The notes below the pieces were generated by a model. It was not told the origin of the DNA. It did no database searches and saw only the letters and a list, made by a program, of their open reading frames with translations. Below, one piece after another: positions 6,361 through 14,284 of a stretch of 20,880 bases of DNA (position 1 is its first letter; each line of letters begins with the position of its first letter). The position numbers and the translations under genes are program-made. The DNA is from Microcaldota archaeon (lineage in GTDB: Archaea > Micrarchaeota > Micrarchaeia > Micrarchaeales > CABMGC01). The stretch spans positions 1-20,880 of the forward strand of contig JAJZEU010000043.1 in assembly GCA_021805625.1 (NCBI GenBank). Direction: 5' to 3'.

Positions 6361-7128
6361 TTATCTTATGTAAGTGAAGTTGTCCTTGCTTGGCTGAGGC
6401 TGTGCTCCTGCCATCGCCCTCTCCATTTCCTTCACCATACGCTCCGTTTCCTTTCCTATCTTGTCTATGTCCGACAGGTCCAGCTTCACTCCAAGGATCT
6501 TTGAGAGGATTTCCAGGACGGCCTTGGATGCGTTTGCATCGACGTCCACTAGACCGGTCTCACCCATCAGACAGGCAGAATTGATATTGTGCCGCTTGGC
6601 GAAAGCCGCTATCATGCCCGCGCTGCCTATTATCATGCCGGCAGCCTCTCCGAATATCACTCCCTGTTTTTCCAGATACTTCTTTGTCGCTTGAGATGTT
6701 GCAACACCGAAAACCCGCGGCTTCTGCACATACTGGTTGGCAAAGTTGTAACCACCAATCGTGTAGATGGTTTTACCGCCAAGAGACTTGAAGAACCTGA
6801 CTATTTTCTCATTGACTTCGTATTGCCCTTCTGTAGAAACGGCCTGGACGTCTCCCAGCAGGATTATTATGTCATGTTGCGCGGCTCCTTTCTTGCTGTT
6901 CTTATAGTAGTAGAACCTGTTGTTCACTAGCCTCATTCCACCTTTCTTCAGCATTACAACCTCATGTGGGAAAAACGGAGACTGCAGCGTAGCGAAGCGC
7001 TTCGCGCTGAGTGCGTTCTTCAGGTGCTCGCCGACGAGGCTGCCTACGCTCCCTATGCCAGGCAATCCCACCACAAGTATCGGGTCCTTCAGCTTTACGC
7101 GACTGTAGAATATCTTCGTCTTTTCCAT
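6361..7128 (-). CDS. PAC2-family protein (proteasome assembly chaperone homolog)
   Basis: A 255-residue cytosolic protein of the PAC2 family, homologous to eukaryotic proteasome assembly chaperone 2 and archaeal PbaA/PbaB-type proteins. Diagnostic parts are the Gly-rich VVGLPGIGSVGSLVGEHL at about 19-36, the PHEVVML strand near 54, the ILLGDVQAVSTEGQYEV segment near 89-105, TIGGY near 122, and GAAGMIIGSAGMI followed by LMGETG. The C-terminus has a charged helix (KETERMVKEMERAM). Archaeal members are thought to help proteasome subunit assembly or act as ATP-independent chaperones; the exact role here is inferred. The ATG follows the aIF2-alpha stop immediately (TGA then ATG), so the two are translationally coupled. 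In many archaea this family neighbours aIF2-alpha and Nop10, which supports the call. Confidence 0.9.
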   Translation of the reverse strand: MEKTKIFYSRVKLKDPILVVGLPGIGSVGSLVGEHLKNALSAKRFATLQSPFFPHEVVMLKKGGMRLVNNRFYYYKNSKKGAAQHDIIILLGDVQAVSTEGQYEVNEKIVRFFKSLGGKTIYTIGGYNFANQYVQKPRVFGVATSQATKKYLEKQGVIFGEAAGMIIGSAGMIAAFAKRHNINSACLMGETGLVDVDANASKAVLEILSKILGVKLDLSDIDKIGKETERMVKEMERAMAGAQPQPSKDNFTYIR

Positions 7129-7899
7129 TCATTGCGCCTTTTCTTTTTTAAGTGAAAACTCGAAGTTGTCCACTTTTGCATATTTCTCAAAGAAATCTTC
7201 GGCCTGCTTTATCCTGCCCTCTGCCTTCGGATAGCTTGAGTCTTCTGAAACGAGGAGATAGTGCGGTGCGCCGAGATAGGTGACCCTTATGCCTAGGCCT
7301 TCTACCTCTCTGAAGAGCTTCATTATCTCGCCGATATTGAATTTCGGGCCCTGTGATAGGAGTTCAGCCACATAGCTGACCTTGAAAACCTTTGGTTTTA
7401 TGCTCTTCGTGACTATTTCCTTGAATGCATCAAGGAATTTCTTATCTACCTTAAGCCCTGCGATTGACGGGTCTTCTGCAACGACTGCGTCTACGAGATC
7501 GGAGTACGTCTCGAATTTGCTTGCCAAATCGGCCTTGAGCTTGTCTTCGCTGCCCTTCATGTTCGCTGCCGTCACAGCCTGCTCGAACATCCTTTCTCCT
7601 CTGCCCTCCAATGCGAACTGGCTGAGCTTGTCCTTCCTTCCTTTGCTGTTGACCTTCTTCAGCGATACGTCCACAGCCTTCTTGTACTTGTCAACGAATA
7701 TTACCTCCGCTACGTCCCGCCCCCCTTCTTTTATGAATTCGTGGATGTTCTTTATCCAGCCTGATGCCACTTCCTTTATCGGCAAGTAGGCATCTATGCC
7801 ATATTCCACAAGCTCGCAATACGCACCGAACGGCATGACCTTCTTGATGCGGATCAGCACCCTCTCGCCAGCCTCAGGCATCTCTTTTTTTATTATCAT
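7129..7899 (-). CDS. eif2a: Translation initiation factor aIF2 subunit alpha
   Basis: A 256-residue alpha subunit of the aIF2 heterotrimer that brings initiator Met-tRNA to the small ribosomal subunit. The N-terminal S1-type OB fold covers about residues 12-84 (GERVLIRIKKVMPFGAYCEL, GIDAYLPIKEVASGWIKNI, DVAEVIFVDKYKKAVDVSLKKV). A helical middle domain runs to about 170, and the C-terminal alpha/beta domain includes KVFKVSYVAELLSQGP and LGIRVTYLGAPHYLLVSED, which binds the gamma subunit. Length is normal for the family. It starts 11 nt after the L44e stop and its stop touches the next ATG, so it sits in the middle of a four-gene operon. The S27e gene usually found between L44e and this gene is absent here, as is Nop10 downstream. 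Confidence 0.95.
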   Translation of the reverse strand: MIIKKEMPEAGERVLIRIKKVMPFGAYCELVEYGIDAYLPIKEVASGWIKNIHEFIKEGGRDVAEVIFVDKYKKAVDVSLKKVNSKGRKDKLSQFALEGRGERMFEQAVTAANMKGSEDKLKADLASKFETYSDLVDAVVAEDPSIAGLKVDKKFLDAFKEIVTKSIKPKVFKVSYVAELLSQGPKFNIGEIMKLFREVEGLGIRVTYLGAPHYLLVSEDSSYPKAEGRIKQAEDFFEKYAKVDNFEFSLKKEKAQ

Positions 7900-7910
7900 A
7901 CAAAATCAGA

Positions 7911-8192
7911 TTAGTGCTTTATCTCCAGTTTCTTTTTCGTGCGGTCTCCTATCACGCGCTCCGAGGATTTCTTGCAGACCTGGCACTGCAGTATCACCTT
8001 CTGCTTCTTCCCTAGCTTCTTTGGATGTATCTTGGGCTCTACGCTGCCCACGAAACCCTTTATCGCGCGCTCATGCCTCCTCCTTCCTACATTCATCCAC
8101 CGTTCTGGTTTTTTAGCATAGAGCTTGACTGTGTGCTTCGTATGTTTGTTGCAGTTTGCGCAGTATGCCATGAGTTCTTTCTCTATTTTCAT
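7911..8192 (-). CDS. rpl44e: Large-subunit ribosomal protein L44e (eL42)
   Basis: A 93-residue zinc-binding ribosomal protein of archaea and eukaryotes, near the large-subunit E-site. Cys pairs CANC at 11-14 and CQVC at 70-73 form the zinc site. The body is very basic (KKPERWMNVGRRRHERAIKGF, then PKIHPKKLGKKQK), as expected for rRNA contact, and the length matches the family. It begins 9 nt after the Gins51 stop and lies 11 nt before aIF2-alpha, so it is co-transcribed with both. No strong Shine-Dalgarno precedes it, so translation probably depends on coupling. Confidence 0.95.
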   Translation of the reverse strand: MKIEKELMAYCANCNKHTKHTVKLYAKKPERWMNVGRRRHERAIKGFVGSVEPKIHPKKLGKKQKVILQCQVCKKSSERVIGDRTKKKLEIKH

Positions 8193-8201
8193 GCAATCAA
8201 C

Positions 8202-8681
8202 TCAGATTACCTCTCCTATCCTGTTCTGTATTATGAAATCTAGATCCTTTCCGCTTTCGACTTCTATTATCTGGTTCTGTTTCAGCGGGCCTAGTTTGTT
8301 GCCGTTCGGCATTACGATTTCAGGAATGTCTGCACTTACCTTTATCCTAGCAACGCTCCCGCTTTCCGGGTTCTCGCTTTCCAAAATCTTTTTTACCTGA
8401 ATGTACAGTTCCTGCTCTTCGTTTGGCATCTGGTTTGTTATCTGTTTATTGTATGCCAAATATATTAGAATCTTCCTTTCCCTCAGTGATCTTAATGATG
8501 CAAGCAACTTTTTGAAGTTGGCAATCTTTTGCTTTTTGTTCTCGTCTGTGGCACCTTCTTCTGCTTTTACATACTGTTCTGCGATCGCGTAGAAATTCCT
8601 GTCCACCTTTAGGAGCTCACCTGTCTTTTTCTCTTCGTTGAACATGCTGAATAAGGTTTCTACAGATACGTCAACAGGCAT
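8202..8681 (-). CDS. gins51: Archaeal GINS subunit, Gins51 type
   Basis: A 159-residue replication factor, part of the GINS complex that joins Cdc45/RecJ-like protein and MCM in the replicative helicase. The helical A domain (about 1-105) contains LLKVDRNFYAIAEQYV and the LRSLRERKILIYLAYN helix typical of GINS, then EEQELYIQVKKIL. The small beta-rich B domain (about 110-159) reads IKVSADIPEIVMPNGNKLGPL and ends QNRIGEVI. The A-before-B order is that of Gins51 (Sld5/Psf1-like), not Gins23. Start choice is firm: GGGAGGT lies 3 nt before the ATG. It heads the run to L44e, aIF2-alpha and PAC2, tying replication and translation genes together. Confidence 0.87.
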   Translation of the reverse strand: MPVDVSVETLFSMFNEEKKTGELLKVDRNFYAIAEQYVKAEEGATDENKKQKIANFKKLLASLRSLRERKILIYLAYNKQITNQMPNEEQELYIQVKKILESENPESGSVARIKVSADIPEIVMPNGNKLGPLKQNQIIEVESGKDLDFIIQNRIGEVI

Positions 8682-8684
8682 GTT

Positions 8685-8726
8685 ACCTCCCAGCTGCTAT
8701 ATCATTATGCAAAGAATAATATAAAA
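8685..8726 (-). promoter_or_regulatory. Promoter and ribosome-binding site of the gins51 operon
   Basis: On the minus strand a TATA box (TTTTATATT, about 8718-8726) is followed by a strong Shine-Dalgarno GGGAGGT at 8685-8691, just upstream of the ATG. TATA-to-start distance is about 40 nt, leaving a short leader. This is the only start in the window with such a strong Shine-Dalgarno. Confidence 0.65.
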
Positions 8727-8757
8727 CTGTTTCTGACAGCATTGAGGCATGACCCCA

Positions 8758-8855
8758 CACTTCCGCTATTGTCGCTTCTTATTTAATATTACATATTAAA
8801 GAATATGATAACTGAGTTATAAACCTAGAAAGGATTTTTAAAAATAGTGGAAGTG
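8758..8855. repeat. 13-bp inverted repeat flanking an AT-rich core
   Basis: CACTTCCGCTATT at 8758-8770 is matched by AATAGTGGAAGTG at 8843-8855. As + strand RNA the arms pair over 13 positions with a single G-U wobble; on the minus strand the same position is an A-C mismatch. The 72-nt core is AT-rich with no ORF. It lies between the initiator tRNA and the gins51 promoter. Meaning unknown. Confidence 0.5.
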
Positions 8856-8908
8856 CACCCACCTAGTCACAAATCTGCAACGTCCGCGCATGCGAAACCC
8901 GCTGGGGA

Positions 8909-8983
8909 TAGCGAGAGGTGGATTTGAACCACCGATCTCCGGGTTATGAGCCCGGCGGGCACTCCTGGCTACCCTACCTCGCT
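8909..8983 (-). tRNA. Initiator tRNA-Met (anticodon CAT)
   Basis: A 75-nt cloverleaf without intron. The acceptor AGCGAGG pairs with TCTCGCT, with A1-U72 at the end and discriminator A; CCA is not encoded. The anticodon stem CCGGG/CCCGG, with three consecutive G-C pairs, and loop CTCATAA mark it as the initiator rather than the elongator or Ile2 species. D stem GGGT/GCCC and T arm GGTGG-TTCAAAT-CCACC are normal. Its first 15 nt are also the last four codons and stop of the TFE gene, so it must be cut from the TFE transcript or have a promoter inside that gene. Confidence 0.95.
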
Positions 8984-9706
8984 TCGGTAATCATCGATAG
9001 AGGGGCCTTCCTGTGCAAGCCTTTCCACATCGGCTCTGTCTATCCTCTTAAGCATATGGCCCGCCTCGCACCTGAAATTCGTTTCAGAAGCAGTTTCGAA
9101 TGGAAGTATAAGCTTCTGCTTCTTATAACAAGTTTCGCAGTAGAAGAAGTCATTGCATGTTCCAGCGGTCTCAGCAGCAACATTTGTATCGTTTATAAAG
9201 AGCCTGTCCCTAACATCTCCGAGTTTCTCACCGTCGATGTACCACTTAAATGTGAGCCACCCTTTGTTGTCTCTGTTTACTATGTATCTAGCAACTCCCT
9301 CTGTGTTGAGCATGTTCAGCATTCTCCTTACCTCATTTATCCTTATGCCAAGACTATCGGCAAGCTTCTCATCTGTCTGCGGCGTAACAAGCGCTTTGAG
9401 TACGTCCGCACTCCTTTTGCCTATATTGCTCGTTATATAGTTGGCAAAAAGACCGTCGGAAAGCGCACCGTCTATGATCTTCGCGTCAACCATTGCCGTT
9501 GCCAGGCCGTAAAGTGCCCCGTTTTTACTGCCATGGCCATTCATTTGTATTTGGGTCTTGGTTTTCCTGTGTGTTTCAGCATGCACCGCCGTATGCACTT
9601 TCATATGCGCAACGCTAGCTTTAGCCTTTAATCTATTCGCCGCCTTCTTCTTTTGGGGTTCTGTTTTTTTAATATGCTTTTGGGGGATATCGTGTTTCTT
9701 ATACAA
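8969..9706 (-). CDS. tfe: Transcription factor E (TFE / TFIIE-alpha homolog)
   Basis: About 245 residues. TFE stabilises the open complex with TBP, TFB and RNA polymerase. An extended N-terminus of about 60 residues rich in Lys and His is followed by a winged helix at roughly 65-165 (SADVLKALVTPQTDEKLADSL, NEVRRMLNMLNTEGVARYIV, WLTFKWYID). A zinc ribbon at about 190-222 has CETC as its first half and CEAGH as its second, so the usual fourth Cys is replaced by Gly and a His is next. The frame opens with TTG at 9706, with GGTGG four nt upstream; an ATG at 9604 would give a 211-residue form without most of the basic tail. The stop codon lies inside the initiator tRNA gene. Confidence 0.85.
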   Translation of the reverse strand: MYKKHDIPQKHIKKTEPQKKKAANRLKAKASVAHMKVHTAVHAETHRKTKTQIQMNGHGSKNGALYGLATAMVDAKIIDGALSDGLFANYITSNIGKRSADVLKALVTPQTDEKLADSLGIRINEVRRMLNMLNTEGVARYIVNRDNKGWLTFKWYIDGEKLGDVRDRLFINDTNVAAETAGTCNDFFYCETCYKKQKLILPFETASETNFRCEAGHMLKRIDRADVERLAQEGPSIDDYRSEVG

Positions 9707-9751
9707 AAAACCACCGTTGTTGTTGGCGTAGAAATGGGGGAAATGAGCGCC

Positions 9752-9762
9752 ATATAAATATA
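9752..9762 (-). promoter_or_regulatory. TATA box of the tfe transcript
   Basis: TATATTTATAT on the minus strand lies about 50 nt upstream of the TTG start, predicting a leader near 20-25 nt that includes the GGTGG ribosome-binding site. The initiator tRNA downstream is probably on the same transcript. Confidence 0.5.
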
Positions 9763-9804
9763 CGCACTTTACCTATTTAAATACTTCTAAAAGTTGCAAT
9801 TTAT

Positions 9805-12249
9805 TCATATTGTTTTAGGGTTTTGCAACCCTTCTTCCTGGGACACCGCCTGGCCGAGTTCATCCAGCGTCTGCACATCTACGATCCCTGTACCTGGAAC
9901 CAGCTTCATCAGCCTGACGCCGCTGGCTGCCCTTCCTGTAATCCTTATGGTATTTATGGGGAAGGATATTGCAGTGCCGGCAGAATTTATCAACAAGGCA
10001 CGCTCATTGCCGTTTGCAAAGAGCCCCTTCGCAACAACTCCGTTCTTTTCCCCCGTCCTTATGTTTATTACCCCACCTCCTCCCCTGTGCTGCAGCCTGT
10101 ACCTGGATATTCCGGTTAGTTTCCCGAAGCCCTTCGTTGTAACGGTAAGGAGGTAGCCTTCGTTTCCAACTGCAACAGCATTCTTCGCTATGTCTTCGGC
10201 GGCGATTCTTATGCCCCTAACTCCCTGGGCTCCCCTGCCCGTGTATCGTAGGTCACTTTCCTCAAACCTTATCGCCTTTCCTGCTTCGGTTATCACTATT
10301 ATGTTGGTCTCCTTGTCGTAGGTTATCACGTCCACTACGGCATCCTCATCATTGAGGCTTATGGCGCGTATTCCGCTCGTCCTCGGCCTGGCGAAGAGCG
10401 CAGCGCGCATCTTCTTTACAAGCCCCCTCTTTGTAAGGAAGAGTATCTTCGCGTTCTCGAATTCCCTTATGTTGAACATCCTTACTATCTTTTCCTCCTT
10501 CAGTGCAAGAAGGTTGACTATGGCCTTGCCTTCAGCATATCTCCCGCTCTCTGGTATGCGATAGGCCTTAAGCCAGTATGCCCTTCCTTTGTCAGAGACG
10601 CAGACAAGGTAATCCTTCGTGTTGCAGGTTATCATCTGCTTTACATAATCCCCCTCCTTCAGGCTTATAGCTATGATCCCCTTGCCTCCCCTCGCCTGCT
10701 CTCTGTAGCTGCCAGCGCTTACCCTCTTGACATAACCCTCTTTCGTGAAGATTACACTCGTCTGTTCATCAACAATTGCATCCTCTTCCTCCATCTCCCC
10801 AATTTCTTCACTTGGGGCAATCTCTGTTCTCCTTTCCCTCCCATACTTGCTCTTCAGTTCCTTGGTCTCTTCTATTATTATGCTGTCTATCCTCTTAGGA
10901 TCCGCGAGTATTGCTGAATAGTATGATATTTTGCTGTTGAGCTCATCCTTCTCCATGCCAAGAGTCTCTGCTTCAAGATGGGTGAGTTTGCCGAGTTTCA
11001 TGTCCAGTACCGCTTTGGCCTGCTTCTCGCTCAGCGCATATTCCTCCATGAGCCGGCTTTCTGCTTCCCTTGGCTCTCCGCTCGCCCTGATAAGCTTCAC
11101 TATGCCCTCAATACTGTCTATCGCCTTCAGGAAGCCCTCCACGATGTGGAGCCTGTCCTTCGCCAAGTGCAGTTCGTAATCGCTTCTCCTCCTTACCGCA
11201 TCGCGTCTGTGGTCTACAAAAGAGGCAAGAAGCTGCAATATGTTGAAGGTCTTCAGATTGCTGCCCCTTACCGCCATGTTTATTATGGGAAATGTTATCT
11301 CCAGCTGAGTGTGCCTCAGGAGAAAGTTAGTGATGTACTCAGTGTTCGCATCTTCCTTCAAGTCTATACTTATCCTTACTCCTGATTTGTCGCTTTCGTC
11401 AGTAATGTCGCTTATGCCGCTAATCCTCTTTTCCTTTACCAGGTTCGCAATTTCCTCTATCAGGGTGGATTTGTTTACAGTGTATGGTATGCTTGTAACA
11501 ATCATTTGGTGGTTGATATGTTCAATCTTCGCCCTTATCCTTAGTCTGCCTCTGCCGAACCTGTAGCCGTTGTATGCATTTTCCGACATGAGGGCTATCC
11601 CTCCGGTAGGAAAATCAGGCCCTTTTATTATCTTAAGTATGTCCTCAACCGTAGCATTGCCGTTCTCTATGTAGTATGCGACCGCATCGCAGACCTCAAT
11701 CAGATTATGCGGCGGCATGCTCGTAGAGACGCCTACAGCTATCCCCCCGGCGCCATTCACCAGCAGGCTGGGGAATTTTGAAGGAAGTACAAACGGCTCA
11801 TTCTCCGTGCCATCGAAATTCGGCACAAAATCAACGACATCTTTTTCCATGTCATCGAGCATCTCTTCTGCGAGCATTGTCAGCCTCACTTCTGTGTATC
11901 GCATGGCAGCGGGAGGGTCTCCATCAACAGAGCCAAAATTTCCCTGGCCTTCAACAAAAAGATGGTTAAGTGAAAAGTCCTGGGCCATCCTTACCAGCGC
12001 ATCGTAAACAGCCACGTCGCCGTGTGGGTGATATTTGCCGATCACTTCTCCAACAATCCTCGCGCTCTTCTTTGTGGGCTGGTCGTGGACGTTGTTTATG
12101 CTGTACATTGCATAGAGTATGCGCCTCTGCACAGGCTTGAGGCCGTCCCTTACGTCAGGTATCGCCCTGCCGATGATAACACTCATGGCGTAGTCTATGT
12201 AGCTGGACTGCAGCTCATCTTCCAATGGAACATCAAGCACAGAGCCCAT
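9805..12249 (-). CDS. gyrA: DNA gyrase subunit A
   Basis: An 814-residue breakage-reunion subunit of the type IIA topoisomerase that introduces negative supercoils with GyrB. The N-terminal winged-helix domain has [21 protein letters not shown] near 16-36 and the catalytic tyrosine Y118 in [10 protein letters not shown]. The tower and coiled-coil dimer region runs to about 470, followed by an acidic linker ([11 protein letters not shown], 481-491) and a six-bladed C-terminal beta-pinwheel with a GyrA box QARGGKG at 518-524, slightly off the QRRGGKG consensus. The pinwheel marks gyrase rather than topoisomerase IV. Residue 79, equivalent to E. coli Ser83, is Val. It starts 4 nt after the gyrB stop, forming a two-gene operon. 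Archaeal gyrases are regarded as ancient transfers from bacteria; codon use here is resident (AGG-rich). Confidence 0.96.
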   Translation of the reverse strand: MGSVLDVPLEDELQSSYIDYAMSVIIGRAIPDVRDGLKPVQRRILYAMYSINNVHDQPTKKSARIVGEVIGKYHPHGDVAVYDALVRMAQDFSLNHLFVEGQGNFGSVDGDPPAAMRYTEVRLTMLAEEMLDDMEKDVVDFVPNFDGTENEPFVLPSKFPSLLVNGAGGIAVGVSTSMPPHNLIEVCDAVAYYIENGNATVEDILKIIKGPDFPTGGIALMSENAYNGYRFGRGRLRIRAKIEHINHQMIVTSIPYTVNKSTLIEEIANLVKEKRISGISDITDESDKSGVRISIDLKEDANTEYITNFLLRHTQLEITFPIINMAVRGSNLKTFNILQLLASFVDHRRDAVRRRSDYELHLAKDRLHIVEGFLKAIDSIEGIVKLIRASGEPREAESRLMEEYALSEKQAKAVLDMKLGKLTHLEAETLGMEKDELNSKISYYSAILADPKRIDSIIIEETKELKSKYGRERRTEIAPSEEIGEMEEEDAIVDEQTSVIFTKEGYVKRVSAGSYREQARGGKGIIAISLKEGDYVKQMITCNTKDYLVCVSDKGRAYWLKAYRIPESGRYAEGKAIVNLLALKEEKIVRMFNIREFENAKILFLTKRGLVKKMRAALFARPRTSGIRAISLNDEDAVVDVITYDKETNIIVITEAGKAIRFEESDLRYTGRGAQGVRGIRIAAEDIAKNAVAVGNEGYLLTVTTKGFGKLTGISRYRLQHRGGGGVINIRTGEKNGVVAKGLFANGNERALLINSAGTAISFPINTIRITGRAASGVRLMKLVPGTGIVDVQTLDELGQAVSQEEGLQNPKTI

Positions 12250-12253
12250 GCAA

Positions 12254-14164
12254 TCACGTATCCAGGAACTTTACTTCGGTGGAGTGCTCTTCAAGGAACT
12301 TCTTCCTTTCTGAAACATCGACGCCCATGAGCACTGTAAATAGCCTGTCCGCCCTTTCAGCATCCTTTATCTTCATATTTTTCAGAACCCTCCTCGCAGG
12401 ATCCATGGTGGTCTCCCACAGTTGCTCAGGATTCATCTCGCCCAATCCCTTATATCTCTGCACCGAAACTTTTTCCCCAAGTTCATCAGATTTCTTCCTA
12501 AGCTCCTCGTCGTTGTAACAGTAGTATGAGGCCTTACCCTTTGAAACTTTGTAGAGCGGTGGCAGTGCTATGTAAATTTTGCCCCGCTCGATGAGCGGCT
12601 TCATGTACCTGTAAAGGAACGTGAGGATGAGCGTTCTGATATGGCTTCCATCGACATCAGCATCGCTCATTATTATTATCTTCCCGTAGCGCAGAGCCTC
12701 TGGGTTGAACTGCTCCTGTATGCCAGTGCCAAATGCCGTGACAATAGTCCTGATCTCTTTGCTCTCGAATATCTTCTCATCGGTTGCCTTCTCAACATTG
12801 AGTATCTTGCCCCTGAGAGGCAGAATAGCCTGTATGTGTTTGTCTCTGCCCTGCTTGCTGCTTCCCCCAGCGCTCTCCCCCTCAACTATGAATATCTCTG
12901 TCTTTTCTGGATTCTCTTCTATGCAATCAGCCAGTTTGCCTGGAAGGACAGTACCTTCAAATGCATTCTTTTTCCTTGCGAGCTCCCTAGCCTTCCTGGC
13001 GCTCTCCCTCGCTACCGCTGCATTCATGACCTTTTCTGCAATCTGCCTTGCATCAGAAGGGTGCTCTTCAAAATAGTGAGAAAGGAAACTGTAGGTTATC
13101 TCCTCAACAACACCCTTTATGGCTGTGTTGCCAAGCTTCTCTTTTGTCTGACCTTCAAATTCCGGCGACTGCATGAGTACGTGCAGGACTGCGGTCAGCC
13201 CTTCCCTTACATCATCTCCGATAACTTTTATGTCCTTCTTGTTGTTCCCGTTCTTCTGAAGGTAGTTTATAACTGCCCTTGTAAGCGCGGACCTGAATCC
13301 AATCTCATGAGTACCTCCCTCGGTGGTCTTTATGTTGTTCACGAACGATTCTATCCTTTCTTCATATGTGTTGTTGTACTGCATGGCTATCTCTATTACA
13401 ATACTGTCGGCCTGCTTCTTCATGTATATTGTACCTGTGATGGGATTCTTTCCTTCATTAAGAACCCTTATGAAATCTGCCACGCCTTCCTTCGAAACGT
13501 ATTCGGTTATGTCATGCGCGCCAGACCTCTCGTCTATCAGGGTTAGGCGCAAACCCTTGTTCAGAAATGCCGTGTAGCCCATCCTTTCCTTTACCTGTTC
13601 AATCTCGAAGTTTGGATTCGGGAAGATATCGGCGTCAGGCATGAACCTTACTGTGGTGCCCTTTTCCTGTGTATCCTTTATTATCTCAATGCCTGAGGTA
13701 GGAACTCCCCTGCTGTATGTCTGCCTGAACATCTTGCCTTCCCTTTTCACTATAACCTCTGCATACTCGGACAGTGCGTTTATCACAGTGAGGCCCACGC
13801 CGTGCAATCCGCCAGATACTTTGTAAGTGTTGTTGTCGAATTTTGCGCCCTTGTGTATGGTCGTCATTATTACCTCCAGAGCGCTCTTGTTGTATTTTGG
13901 CATTATATCTACAGGTATGCCTCTCCCGTTGTCGGAAATTTCGGCGACATCCGCGCGCTCGCCGTCAGAAAGCCTCACGACGATGCTGTTGCAGTAGCCC
14001 GCGAGCGCTTCGTCGACTGCGTTGTCCAGTGCCTCAAAAAGCAAGTGCAGCACGCCCCCAATTCCTGTGGTACCTATGTACATCGCTGGCCTTTTCCTTA
14101 TGCCAAGCGGACCCTCAAGTACCACTATCTTGGATGCGTTATACTCTTCAGTGTCATCGCTCAT
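12254..14164 (-). CDS. gyrB: DNA gyrase subunit B
   Basis: A 636-residue ATPase subunit of gyrase. GHKL ATP-binding motifs: EALDNAVDEALAGY at 44-57, DNGRGIP at 78-84, GGLHGVG at 118-124. The transducer domain runs about 225-395. The Toprim domain has IVEGESAGGSSKQGRD at 426-441 and the metal-binding DADVD at 501-505, and the tail RYKGLGEMNPEQLWETTMDP is typical of GyrB. The length fits short GyrB forms lacking the roughly 170-residue insert found in E. coli. It is the first gene of the gyrBA operon and divergent from the cpgS-like gene. No Shine-Dalgarno is evident; a TATA box about 40 nt upstream suggests a short leader. Confidence 0.96.
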   Translation of the reverse strand: MSDDTEEYNASKIVVLEGPLGIRKRPAMYIGTTGIGGVLHLLFEALDNAVDEALAGYCNSIVVRLSDGERADVAEISDNGRGIPVDIMPKYNKSALEVIMTTIHKGAKFDNNTYKVSGGLHGVGLTVINALSEYAEVIVKREGKMFRQTYSRGVPTSGIEIIKDTQEKGTTVRFMPDADIFPNPNFEIEQVKERMGYTAFLNKGLRLTLIDERSGAHDITEYVSKEGVADFIRVLNEGKNPITGTIYMKKQADSIVIEIAMQYNNTYEERIESFVNNIKTTEGGTHEIGFRSALTRAVINYLQKNGNNKKDIKVIGDDVREGLTAVLHVLMQSPEFEGQTKEKLGNTAIKGVVEEITYSFLSHYFEEHPSDARQIAEKVMNAAVARESARKARELARKKNAFEGTVLPGKLADCIEENPEKTEIFIVEGESAGGSSKQGRDKHIQAILPLRGKILNVEKATDEKIFESKEIRTIVTAFGTGIQEQFNPEALRYGKIIIMSDADVDGSHIRTLILTFLYRYMKPLIERGKIYIALPPLYKVSKGKASYYCYNDEELRKKSDELGEKVSVQRYKGLGEMNPEQLWETTMDPARRVLKNMKIKDAERADRLFTVLMGVDVSERKKFLEEHSTEVKFLDT

Positions 14165-14199
14165 GGTAACAACTGGTCAAAGAATAAACGCAATTCAAC

Positions 14200-14208
14200 C
14201 TTTTAAAC
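14200..14208 (-). promoter_or_regulatory. TATA box of the gyrBA operon
   Basis: GTTTAAAAG on the minus strand, about 40 nt upstream of the gyrB ATG. The 120-nt divergent region also holds the promoter of the + strand gene. Confidence 0.5.
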
Positions 14209-14246
14209 CTTCTTGCAGCATTTTACAGAGAGAAAAAGGCGCAAAG

Positions 14247-14256
14247 CATTATAGTT
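14247..14256 (+). promoter_or_regulatory. TATA-like element of the cpgS-like gene
   Basis: CATTATAGTT is centred about 33 nt upstream of the ATG at 14285, giving a leader of a few nucleotides. A second AT stretch (AAATATAT, 14270-14276 region) is too close to the start to serve as TATA box. Confidence 0.4.
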
Positions 14257-14284
14257 TTGCACTGCGCTAAATATATGTGGTAAT

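Noticed and set aside
8918..9631. 237-residue + strand ORF opposite TFE
   Set aside because: It is the antisense of TFE and the initiator tRNA; composition is odd and no domain is seen.
12641..13546. 301-residue + strand ORF opposite gyrB
   Set aside because: It is an antisense shadow of a clearly coding gyrB with conserved motifs; Cys/Tyr-rich, typical of reverse frames.
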